A DNA stretch of 62,113 nt, from the NCBI RefSeq assembly GCF_023897015.1, contig NZ_JAMHFY010000029.1:1-62113 (forward strand). Direction: 5' to 3'. The position numbers and the translations under genes are program-made. Position 1 is the first letter of the stretch, and each line of letters opens with the position of its first letter. Source of the DNA: Desulfosporosinus nitroreducens. GTDB lineage: Bacteria > Bacillota > Desulfitobacteriia > Desulfitobacteriales > Desulfitobacteriaceae. Below are positions 33,388-40,965 of this stretch, in pieces. The notes beneath the pieces were generated by a model. The model was given only the letters and a program-made list of their open reading frames with translations. It was not told the origin of the DNA and searched no databases.

Positions 33388-35775
33388 CTAATTCCGTAAT
33401 GGCTTGCCTTTGGCGAGCATGTGACGAATACGATCCTGAGTCTTTGGTTCGCCAACTAAGCTCATAAAGGCTTCACGTTCCAGGTCTAAGAGATATTGCT
33501 CATCCACGAGCATTCCTGCCGGGCGATCTCCGCCGGTCATTGCAAAAGCAATTTTCTTGCCTATATGCTGGTCGTGCTCTGAAATATAATTTCCTTCACG
33601 CATTCCATGCAGAGCTATTTCTAAGGTTGCACGAACGCCGGCCCCACCAATTTTGTATTTCGTTGGTAAATTGGGTCGGAAGTTACGAGCTAAGTCAATG
33701 ACCCGCGCCTTGGCGTCCAATATAATGTGGTCTGGATTCATGCTGTAGCGATCATGGGCACGTAAGAAGCCAAGCTGACGCGCTTTTTCTGCGCTTGTTG
33801 AAACCTGAGCCATGGCCACGATTTCAAACCGTTTGGCAAAGAAGTAATCAGGAGAGACTTGCACGCCTGGGAGAATTCCTTCCATAGCCCGTATGGCCAT
33901 TTCCTTGGTTCCTCCGCCGCCAGGAATTAAGCCAACTCCAACTTCAACCAGGCCCATATAGGTTTCTGCTGAAGCTTGAATGGCATGGGAGTGCAAGCAA
34001 ACTTCCGCTCCGCCCCCCAGAGTCATACCGAAGGGAGCCGCTACGACAGGCTTTTTAGCAAATTTCAATGCCATTGTTCCATTTTGGAATTGACGAACCA
34101 TGTAATCGAGATCATCCCAGTTTTCTTCTTCAGCTTCTAAGAGAATCTGCATTAGGTTTGCGCCCACACAGAAATTCTTGCCTTGATTCCCAATGACCAT
34201 TCCCAGAAAGTTTTTCTCAACTTCTGCCAACGACTTATGAATCATGGTTAAAATATCGGCACCAATGGAATTGCTCGGAGAGTGGAATTCCAAGCAGGCT
34301 ACTCCATCCCCCAAGTCAATTAGACTTGCTCCGGCATTGCCCAAAATTTTCTTGCCGTCTTTGTGAGCTTGCTTGAGCGAAAACTCATAGGGACTTACTG
34401 CTTTTTTGTGATACTCTCCTGCTTCGAAATAAGAGACTTCTCCGGACTCGCTCTTTTGATAAAAACGCCCATTCCCTTTAGCCAGCAATTCTTCGACTAG
34501 AGGAGGCAGGGTTCCACCTTCTGCGACCACACGATCTGCGATTGTTTTGACTCCAAGAGCATCCCAAATTTCAAACGGTCCCATTTGCCAGTTAAAGCCC
34601 CAGCGCATCCCTTCATCGATTCCGGAAATGTTATCCGCAATATCCTTGGAGATCGTCGCTGCATACAGCAAGACAGGCTTTAATACATTCCAAGCAAACT
34701 CTGCCCCAAGATCTTTACCATTTACTAAAGTGCGAATCTTTTCGGTCAGGCCGCCTGCAGCTTTTGCTTTATCAAGAGAAGCAAATTTCACACTTTTTTT
34801 CGGAACATAAGTCATCGTATGCGGATCGAGAACTTCAATGACTTTGCCTTGAGGTCCTTTAGATTTCTTGTAGAATCCTTGCTTTGTTTTATCTCCAAGC
34901 CAGCCATTAGCCAGCATTGTTTGCATGAATTCAGGTAATGTAAAATTCTCTTTTTCGGCAGGCACCCCAACTGCTACAGTATTAGCTGTATGAATAAAGG
35001 TATCTAAACCGACAAGATCAACCGTTCTAAAGGAGGCACTCTTTGGACGTCCCATCACGGGTCCAGTGAGAGCATCTACCTCATCCACGGTCAAGCCAGA
35101 ACGCAACATTTCCTGAAGTGTTACAGCTAAACCAAAGACGCCAATACGATTAGCAATGAAATTTGGTGTATCTTTCGCTAGGACAACTCCTTTGCCCAAG
35201 ACTCTCTCTCCAAACTCGGATAGGAACGTAATAATTTCCGGGTCGGTATTAGGGCCAGGGATAATTTCTAAGAGTTTCATGTAACGTGGGGGATTAAAGA
35301 AATGGGTTCCAAGGAAATATCGAGTGAAGCTTTCTGGCAACTCTTCTACCATGGCTTTTAAGGAAATTCCAGAGGTATTAGAAGTGACAATCGTGCCTGG
35401 ACGGACGTGGGCAGCGATTTTCTTGAAAAGATCCACCTTAATGTCGAGACGTTCCACGACAACCTCAATTACCCAATCAACTTCGTTTAAGCGTGCTAAG
35501 TCGTCGCTTAGATTTCCAACTTCAATGCGATCCGCGAATTCTGGAACTAATAATGGGGCGGGATTCATTTTCAATAATTTAACCTTATTGCCTTCTGCGA
35601 TACTATTTCGTACCTTCCGATCCTCCATTTTCAATCCGGCTGCTTCTTCTTTAGCCGACAGTTTGGAAGGAACAATATCCAACAACAGGCTCGGGATTCC
35701 GGCATTGGCCAAGTGTGCAGCGATGGTGCTCCCCATCACGCCTGACCCTATTACCGCTACTTTATGAATCTGCAT
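33388..35775 (-). CDS. fadN: 3-hydroxyacyl-CoA dehydrogenase / enoyl-CoA hydratase (FadN type)
   Basis: This bifunctional beta-oxidation enzyme hydrates enoyl-CoA and oxidises L-3-hydroxyacyl-CoA. In the 795-residue protein the dehydrogenase comes first, with the NAD fold VAVIGSGVMGSTIAAHLANAG, then SNTSGISLKAMV and GTHFFNPPRYMKLLEI. The hydratase/crotonase domain is C-terminal (about 480-700) with GMTLGGGAEVCLHSH and GVGLIPGGGGTKEM. This order is the FadN order, opposite to E. coli FadB. ATG 35775 has GGAGG 6 bases upstream; earlier in-frame ATGs are on or before that site. Confidence 0.94.
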   Translation of the reverse strand: MQIHKVAVIGSGVMGSTIAAHLANAGIPSLLLDIVPSKLSAKEEAAGLKMEDRKVRNSIAEGNKVKLLKMNPAPLLVPEFADRIEVGNLSDDLARLNEVDWVIEVVVERLDIKVDLFKKIAAHVRPGTIVTSNTSGISLKAMVEELPESFTRYFLGTHFFNPPRYMKLLEIIPGPNTDPEIITFLSEFGERVLGKGVVLAKDTPNFIANRIGVFGLAVTLQEMLRSGLTVDEVDALTGPVMGRPKSASFRTVDLVGLDTFIHTANTVAVGVPAEKENFTLPEFMQTMLANGWLGDKTKQGFYKKSKGPQGKVIEVLDPHTMTYVPKKSVKFASLDKAKAAGGLTEKIRTLVNGKDLGAEFAWNVLKPVLLYAATISKDIADNISGIDEGMRWGFNWQMGPFEIWDALGVKTIADRVVAEGGTLPPLVEELLAKGNGRFYQKSESGEVSYFEAGEYHKKAVSPYEFSLKQAHKDGKKILGNAGASLIDLGDGVACLEFHSPSNSIGADILTMIHKSLAEVEKNFLGMVIGNQGKNFCVGANLMQILLEAEEENWDDLDYMVRQFQNGTMALKFAKKPVVAAPFGMTLGGGAEVCLHSHAIQASAETYMGLVEVGVGLIPGGGGTKEMAIRAMEGILPGVQVSPDYFFAKRFEIVAMAQVSTSAEKARQLGFLRAHDRYSMNPDHIILDAKARVIDLARNFRPNLPTKYKIGGAGVRATLEIALHGMREGNYISEHDQHIGKKIAFAMTGGDRPAGMLVDEQYLLDLEREAFMSLVGEPKTQDRIRHMLAKGKPLRN

Positions 35776-35827
35776 TTCCATCCTCCTCTCGTTTCGGTTC
35801 AACGGCACCTCGTTATATATCTTACGG

Positions 35828-36415
35828 TTATTCTCTTAACCGAAGTGCGCCCTCAAACAAAGCTAACATTGGTTCTATTCCACTGCTGAGTGTTCGTGGA
35901 CTCCGCGCCATCACCCAATCGGTTGTGGCCTCATCTAATGATCCGAAGATCATTTGACGAGCTATTCGTGTATCGATCTTAGGAACTTCTCCACATTCTA
36001 TACCTTGCTGGATCACCCCCTCAATAAGGTTAAAGTAATCTAATACAGTAAGATTAATGGGTAACCGCACACGCGGTTCGGACTGCCTAAGCTCCAGTTG
36101 AGTCACGATGGCAATTGACCTGTTTTGTTCCATATAAGTAAAATGTGTTCTTACAATCGTCCGTAAGCGCGCTTTTGTCGTCTTGCACTGTGAAAGTTCA
36201 CGACTCACACCTGCGATAAATTCTCCCATTCGTTCCTGAAAAACGCGTATGAGAATGTCTTCTTTGCTTTTGAAGTATAAGTAAATGGTACCATCTGCAA
36301 CTCCCGCTAAGCGGGCAATCTTGTTTACCTGACATTGATGAAAGCCGGATTCTGCAAAAGCTTCAATAGCAGCATCGAGAATCCGTTGAAATTTACCCTC
36401 GCGCTGCATGTCCAT
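35828..36415 (-). CDS. fadR: TetR-family fatty-acid degradation repressor (FadR)
   Basis: This 195-residue repressor has a canonical helix-turn-helix (VNKIARLAGVADGTIYLYFKSKEDILIRVFQ) and a C-terminal domain typical of Bacillus FadR/YsiA, which releases DNA on binding long-chain acyl-CoA. It is first in the fadR-fadN-fadA-fadE operon and is preceded by a near-perfect FadR box, implying autoregulation and control of the whole operon. GAGGTG lies 8 bases before the ATG at 36415. Confidence 0.88.
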   Translation of the reverse strand: MDMQREGKFQRILDAAIEAFAESGFHQCQVNKIARLAGVADGTIYLYFKSKEDILIRVFQERMGEFIAGVSRELSQCKTTKARLRTIVRTHFTYMEQNRSIAIVTQLELRQSEPRVRLPINLTVLDYFNLIEGVIQQGIECGEVPKIDTRIARQMIFGSLDEATTDWVMARSPRTLSSGIEPMLALFEGALRLRE

Positions 36416-36457
36416 GAAATCTGCACCTCACCTCTCAAATTAGTAATAATTCGACAA

Positions 36458-36475
36458 TGAATGAATAACCATTCA
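36458..36475. promoter_or_regulatory. FadR box upstream of the fad operon
   Basis: TGAATGAATAACCATTCA matches the Bacillus consensus TGAATGANTANTCATTCA at all but one defined position. It lies 43 bp before the fadR start, in the promoter region. Confidence 0.8.
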
Positions 36476-36664
36476 GTAAGATCATCATACCATAGCCTAG
36501 TTAAAAAATAAATAGACTTTTCAGAACCTTTGTGCCAATTTTAAAATTAAATTTATGAATCTTGACAATAAGTATGTCTGCCTTATGATTAAGTTGAGGA
36601 ATACTCCTATTAAATTAAATACCCCTCAATCAATTAATATCACCCAGTTGAAAGGACGAATAGG

Positions 36665-36835
36665 ATGAAAGTCAAGATTTTCAGTTCCCCTGATTCCAGA
36701 ATCTTAGAAAACCAAGTCAATCAATGGTTAGATGACAACAGTTGGATTAAGGTGCTTAATATCACTCAGAGCACTGGCTCAGCCACTGTCCTCTCCATCT
36801 GGTACGACGAACCCAATGTACCAATTCTCGGTTAA
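36665..36835 (+). CDS. Small Cse60-like protein (56 residues)
   Basis: This short gene encodes 56 residues beginning MKVKIFSSPDSRILENQVNQ and containing one helix and several strands. The N-terminal pattern (K/Q-V-K-I/L-F, acidic helix ending in N-x-W/F-L) recalls the short sporulation protein Cse60/DUF2758, but the match is weak. AAAGGA lies 8-9 bases before the ATG. It is divergent from fadR and followed by a structured region and a terminator, so it may be a separate transcript. The remainder of 36416-36664 is promoter DNA. Confidence 0.5.
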   Translation: MKVKIFSSPDSRILENQVNQWLDDNSWIKVLNITQSTGSATVLSIWYDEPNVPILG

Positions 36836-36838
36836 GTC

Positions 36839-36893
36839 CGCCGGCCATGGATGGCCAAGTGTCCCTGTAGCCATGGACGGCGAGAAGGGACTT
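36839..36893 (+). other. Structured element with pseudoknot-compatible pairing
   Basis: CGCCGGCCATGG (36839-36850) pairs with CCATGGACGGCG (36871-36882), 11 of 12. AAGT(G)TCCCT (36857-36866), which lies in the loop of the first helix, pairs with AGGGACTT (36886-36893) downstream of it. The order of arms is that of an H-type pseudoknot. A competing local hairpin, GGCCAT-GG-ATGGCC (36843-36856), is also possible. It is followed by an intrinsic terminator and then lutABC. No known riboswitch class is recognised. Confidence 0.55.
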
Positions 36894-36904
36894 CCATATA
36901 AAGT

Positions 36905-36950
36905 AAAAAAGAGAAGCTAAAGCACTGAAAGGCTAATAGCTTCTCTTTTT
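36905..36950 (+). terminator. Intrinsic terminator between the small ORF and lutABC
   Basis: AAAAAAGAGAAGCTA (36905-36919) pairs with TAGCTTCTCTTTTT (36937-36950), with U-rich 3' side. It ends the small-ORF transcript or, with the preceding structure, attenuates lut. Confidence 0.85.
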
Positions 36951-36972
36951 GCATATATAAACACCCTGCCCG

Positions 36973-36991
36973 CATCAAAATCCAATTGATG
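36973..36991. promoter_or_regulatory. Inverted repeat upstream of lutA, possible operator
   Basis: CATCAA and TTGATG are separated by 7 bp, about 60 bp before the lutA start. Size and place suit a regulator site, but no regulator gene is adjacent. Confidence 0.35.
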
Positions 36992-37049
36992 AGGAAATAC
37001 TAAGACAACTGCCCCCATAGATATAGTGATTTTCAAAAGGATGGTGTTT

Positions 37050-37778
37050 ATGAAGGTTTCTCTCTTTGCAACCTGCCTAACTAATGCCTTTTACCCGGAA
37101 GTGGATCTGACAATGGCCAAAATATTAAAACACTTAGGGCATACTGTCGACGTTCCCGAAGGGCAAGTCTGTTGCGGCCAAATTGCCTTTAATTCCGGCT
37201 ACGTTGATGATGCTCGGGAAGTTGCCCGGACACTTATCAATTCCTTTGAACGCAGCGAAGTAGTTGTAGGTCCAAGCGGCTCGTGTATAGCAATGATTCA
37301 TCACTATTACCCTACCTTATTTGAGAACGAGCCTGTTTACCTAAAAAAAGCAGAAGATCTCATTCACAAGAGTTATGAATTCACCCAATTTGTCGTTGAT
37401 GTACTGAAGAAGCCTGATCTGGGAGCTCACTACAAAGCAAAAGCTACCTATCATCCTTCCTGCCACGCCACACGGCTTCTAGGGATTGGCGAAGCTCCCC
37501 TAAAATTGCTTCAACACGTGAATGGACTTGAACTTCTTCCCCTGCCCGAGGCCCAACTTTGTTGTGGGTTTGGTGGAACGTTCTCTGTGAAAATGCCTAA
37601 GATTTCTGAGGCAATGGTCGCCGAAAAAGCAGAGCATGTTCTTGCATCTGGTGCAGATATACTTCTGGGACTCGATATGGGTTGCCTTATGAATATCTCC
37701 GGCTACTTAGAAAAGATTAATAAACCCGTGAAAACTATGCATATCATACAGTTGCTGGGGGAGGGAATGAAATCATGA
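37050..37778 (+). CDS. lutA: Lactate utilization protein A (Fe-S / CCG-domain subunit)
   Basis: This subunit belongs to the LutABC L-lactate oxidation complex. The 242-residue protein has two cysteine-rich CCG domains (VPEGQVCCGQ with upstream Cys in FATCLTN; YHPSCHATR with LPEAQLCCGFGG), the pattern that binds a non-cubane or 4Fe-4S cluster in heterodisulfide-reductase-like proteins. An ATG at 37050 with AAAAGGA upstream gives a start at MKVSLF, the family N-terminus; earlier in-frame starts lack support. Its stop overlaps the lutB start (ATGA). Confidence 0.92.
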   Translation: MKVSLFATCLTNAFYPEVDLTMAKILKHLGHTVDVPEGQVCCGQIAFNSGYVDDAREVARTLINSFERSEVVVGPSGSCIAMIHHYYPTLFENEPVYLKKAEDLIHKSYEFTQFVVDVLKKPDLGAHYKAKATYHPSCHATRLLGIGEAPLKLLQHVNGLELLPLPEAQLCCGFGGTFSVKMPKISEAMVAEKAEHVLASGADILLGLDMGCLMNISGYLEKINKPVKTMHIIQLLGEGMKS

Positions 37779-39190
37779 CCATGTTTAACCTAACCACCGA
37801 TCAACGCGTAGATAAGGCCCTCGCCAATAACTTCTTACGCCAAGCCACTCGCAGGGCTACTGATCGTTTACGGAATAACAAGTATAAAGCATCTGACGAA
37901 CTGGGAAATTGGGAAGAGTGGCGTAACGCTGGAGAAACTATTCGTAAACATGTAATTGCTAACTTGGACTTTTATTTACACCAACTAATTGAGCAAATGG
38001 AACAACGAGGAGTGCATGTTCATCTGGCCAAAACCCCGGCTGACGCTGTAGGCATCGTCCGTAACATTGTTCGTGAACATGACGCAAAAAATGTCCTAAA
38101 ATCTAAATCCATGATCTCTGAGGAAATTCACCTCAATCACGCCTTAGAGGAGGATGGTGCCGCCGTCGTCGAAACAGACCTTGGGGAATATATCATCCAA
38201 ATTGCCGGCGAGCCCCCTTCTCATATCATTGTTCCAGCAATGCATAAAACACGACAGCAAGTTGCCGATTTATTCGAACCTATCGCTGGTCACGCCTTAA
38301 GCTCTGACACTCCGACTCTTACCCGTTTCGCCCGTATTCAAATGCGGGAACAGTTTCTCCGAGGGGATATCGGAATCACCGGGTGCAATTTCGCTGTAGC
38401 AAATACGGGAAGCATCGTCATGGTAACTAACGAAGGAAACGGACGAATGGTAAGCACTTTGCCCCGAGTCCAGATTACTCTCATGGGCATGGAGCGGATT
38501 GTCCCCTCATTTCGGGAACTCGACATTATGTTAAATTTACTCGCCCGGAGTGCGACAGGGCAACGGCTCTCAAGTTACACAACCATCCTCACCCCTCCTA
38601 AGAAATCCGCCGATTCAGATGGTCCGGAAGAATATCACCTTGTAATCCTGGATCATAACCGCTCAGAAATTCTAGGAGATAAGCTGTTCCGCACAGCTTT
38701 AAACTGTATTCGCTGTGGAGCATGTTTCAACGTATGCCCAGTCTACCGCCAACTTGGAGGACATGCATACGGCTCCGTATATTCCGGCCCAATCGGATCT
38801 GTGATCACTCCGTTATTGGAGAAAGATTGGAAAAAATGGGGTCACCTCCCCTACTTCTCCTCCCTTTGTGGGGCTTGTACCGAGGGCTGTCCCGTCCGTA
38901 TCCCTCTCCACGATCTCTTAGTAAAACTTAGGATGCGTAAAACTCAAAGCGGACACACTCCTCAAGTTGAACAACAGATCTTTAAAGCCTATCGCTACCT
39001 CTTCACCCGTGAGAAAACCTTGCGCAGAGCACTCCGATTAGGCGCTCATTTGCAGCGGCCATTCGTGCGAAATCATCGGATCACTGGAGGTCCACCACCA
39101 CTTTCCAACTGGACTAAGAGCCGTACCCTTCCCATGGTCGCCCCCAAACCCTTTATGCAAATTTGGGCTGATTTAAATAATAAGAGGTGA
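37775..39190 (+). CDS. lutB: Lactate utilization protein B (LUD domain plus ferredoxin)
   Basis: This 471-residue core subunit of LutABC has an N-terminal LUD domain (about 60-300) with SKSMISEEIHLNHALE, TGCNFAVANTGSIV and TLPRVQITLMGMERIVPS. Two 4Fe-4S motifs follow, CIRCGACFNVCPVY (about 314-327) and CGACTEGCPVRIPL (about 366-379). It probably passes electrons from lactate to quinone or to a partner oxidoreductase in the cytoplasm. It overlaps lutA by four bases and ends just before lutC. Confidence 0.94.
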   Translation: MTMFNLTTDQRVDKALANNFLRQATRRATDRLRNNKYKASDELGNWEEWRNAGETIRKHVIANLDFYLHQLIEQMEQRGVHVHLAKTPADAVGIVRNIVREHDAKNVLKSKSMISEEIHLNHALEEDGAAVVETDLGEYIIQIAGEPPSHIIVPAMHKTRQQVADLFEPIAGHALSSDTPTLTRFARIQMREQFLRGDIGITGCNFAVANTGSIVMVTNEGNGRMVSTLPRVQITLMGMERIVPSFRELDIMLNLLARSATGQRLSSYTTILTPPKKSADSDGPEEYHLVILDHNRSEILGDKLFRTALNCIRCGACFNVCPVYRQLGGHAYGSVYSGPIGSVITPLLEKDWKKWGHLPYFSSLCGACTEGCPVRIPLHDLLVKLRMRKTQSGHTPQVEQQIFKAYRYLFTREKTLRRALRLGAHLQRPFVRNHRITGGPPPLSNWTKSRTLPMVAPKPFMQIWADLNNKR

Positions 39191-39195
39191 GAGCA

Positions 39196-39885
39196 ATGAC
39201 CAATACCAATGAATTTATCAATCACCTGGCGTCCAAACTAGGTCGTCCCACCCCCACTGAAACTCCTCCTCCAGTTGAGATATCTGTTCCCCAATACCGT
39301 TTATCCAACACAGAAGAACGAGCCTCTATCTTCTTGCAAAATTGGCAAGCCTTAGGGGGCAAAGGGGCTATTGTAAAATCTGAAAACGACATGCTCCAAT
39401 GCCTCAAGGAATGGTTTGGAGACCTGCCTATTACTTGGTTTAAAGATAATCCTCAAGCCCTCATTGCTTGGGATATGCTCCCCTCAATTGCGGAATCCGC
39501 CTTTTCCACATTAAACTGGCCCCTTACCCGCTATACTCAATCGTCCTTAGACCCTCGCGACCGTTATTCCATCGCTGCTCATGCGGAACTTGGCATTACA
39601 GGTTCTGATTTGGGAATCGCGCTTTCCGGTACAATTGTGATGAATAGTGATCCCTTAAGAGGACGGGTTGTAAGTCTGCTCCCTCCTCGTCATCTCGCCT
39701 TTATTGAGACCACAAAGATTCGGAACAACCTCTTCGAAGTCCTCGAAGAAATCTCAGCGTTAGGAACTCCCCCAGCGGCCATAGAGATGATCTCTGGCCC
39801 CAGCCGAACATCCGATATAGAAATGGATCTATCCATCGGGGTACACGGTCCCATTGAAGTTTATGTTGTCGTGATAGACAATTAG
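39196..39885 (+). CDS. lutC: Lactate utilization protein C (LUD domain)
   Basis: This 229-residue third subunit of LutABC has a single LUD domain without Fe-S cysteines: ITGSDLGIALSGTIVMNSD, then GRVVSLLPPRHLAFIETTKI and GPSRTSDIEMDLSIGVHGP. The ATG at 39196 follows GAGGTG by 6 bases; a GTG at 39187 lies on that site. The stop overlaps the stop of the convergent SPL-like gene, leaving no space for a terminator. Confidence 0.92.
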   Translation: MTNTNEFINHLASKLGRPTPTETPPPVEISVPQYRLSNTEERASIFLQNWQALGGKGAIVKSENDMLQCLKEWFGDLPITWFKDNPQALIAWDMLPSIAESAFSTLNWPLTRYTQSSLDPRDRYSIAAHAELGITGSDLGIALSGTIVMNSDPLRGRVVSLLPPRHLAFIETTKIRNNLFEVLEEISALGTPPAAIEMISGPSRTSDIEMDLSIGVHGPIEVYVVVIDN

Positions 39886-40925
39886 ATAAAATACTCCACC
39901 TGGGCTAAGGGAAAATAACCCTTAGCTTCTTTTAAGAAAAATTCTTTCATTTCCATTATTTCTTCCGGTTGGTAGATGTATTTTCCGTAACCAAACTGCC
40001 CGTACTTAAATTTTCTCTCAGCCTCTTCCATGGGTAAGGAGGAGTTCGGAAAAACTCCTAAAATATTAGTTTTTGCTCTCGAAGTAAAGCGATGCGAGAT
40101 AAATTCAAAGGTTAATTGCTCTGAGGACCAACCGGACGGAGCCCTTTTTACCAATTCTTCTGAGGTGCGCTCCAAAAGCCTGCGATACGCATCTTGCCAT
40201 CCTTCAAACCGAAAAATGGGAGCAATGATAAAGCCTAAAGGATACCCAGCTTTCAAGACTTTCCCTGAGGCAATAATGCGTTCTTCTGGAGAGGGAGTTC
40301 CATGTTCATATCTTTTTACGACCTCAGAACAATTCAAACTAAAGCGAAACCGAGTATGACCTTCATGTTTAGCCTCGAGCAGACCATCTACCTCCGTGAA
40401 CTTGGTGACAAAGCGAAAACGCCCGTTGGTCTCACGACCAAAAAATTCGATCGCCTGCTTCAAGGCCCCAGAGTATTTTTCCACCGGAACTGGATCTGAA
40501 GTTGCAGCTCCTTCAAACTGAGTAATTTCTGGAAGTCGCTCTAGAATCAATTTTGAAGCTATACCTAAAATCTCTTCCAGATTGACATAAATCCGCACAT
40601 AGGGTTTCTTCCCTAATGTGGTGGCTAAATAGCAGTATTCACACATGCCTGGGCAACTCGTGACAAGTGGCAACTGATAATGGGCAGACGGTTTACACGA
40701 TTGAAATGTCCCACTACGACGCACCCCGATCACCAATGTCCGCTTGGCTTCTCGATACTGAGTTGTTGCAGTATTTCCTGGAATTCCTGTAATCCGATTA
40801 TGGGAAGAAGTGGGACTTACTGATATCCCCATCTGCCGGAATTTCTCCACTAAGGTTTTTCCTAAGGGATAATCAAGAGCACTTGGCTCATAAAATACTC
40901 GAGTTGGAATAAATTCTAACGACAT
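39882..40925 (-). CDS. splB: Spore photoproduct lyase-like radical SAM protein
   Basis: SPL enzymes use a radical SAM cluster to reverse the spore photoproduct thymine dimer at germination. The 347-residue protein has the SPL cluster motif CPGMCEYCYL (Cys 91, 95, 98), then KKPYVRIYVNLEEIL, RFRFVTKFTEVDGLLEAKH and a C-terminal KYGQFGYGKYIY, all SPL landmarks. The segment that in Bacillus contains the catalytic Cys141 (AACTSD, from memory) here reads GAATSD, so that Cys appears absent. It may be a paralog or use another residue. ATG 40925 has GAGGTG 6 bases upstream. Confidence 0.82.
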   Translation of the reverse strand: MSLEFIPTRVFYEPSALDYPLGKTLVEKFRQMGISVSPTSSHNRITGIPGNTATTQYREAKRTLVIGVRRSGTFQSCKPSAHYQLPLVTSCPGMCEYCYLATTLGKKPYVRIYVNLEEILGIASKLILERLPEITQFEGAATSDPVPVEKYSGALKQAIEFFGRETNGRFRFVTKFTEVDGLLEAKHEGHTRFRFSLNCSEVVKRYEHGTPSPEERIIASGKVLKAGYPLGFIIAPIFRFEGWQDAYRRLLERTSEELVKRAPSGWSSEQLTFEFISHRFTSRAKTNILGVFPNSSLPMEEAERKFKYGQFGYGKYIYQPEEIMEMKEFFLKEAKGYFPLAQVEYFI

Positions 40926-40965
40926 TTTGATCACCTCAGGAGTAGGTTACCCTAAGATTGACTAA

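Noticed and set aside
36732-36920. 62-residue plus-strand ORF
   Set aside because: It overlaps the better-supported 56-codon ORF in another frame and is created by the palindromic element at 36839-36893.
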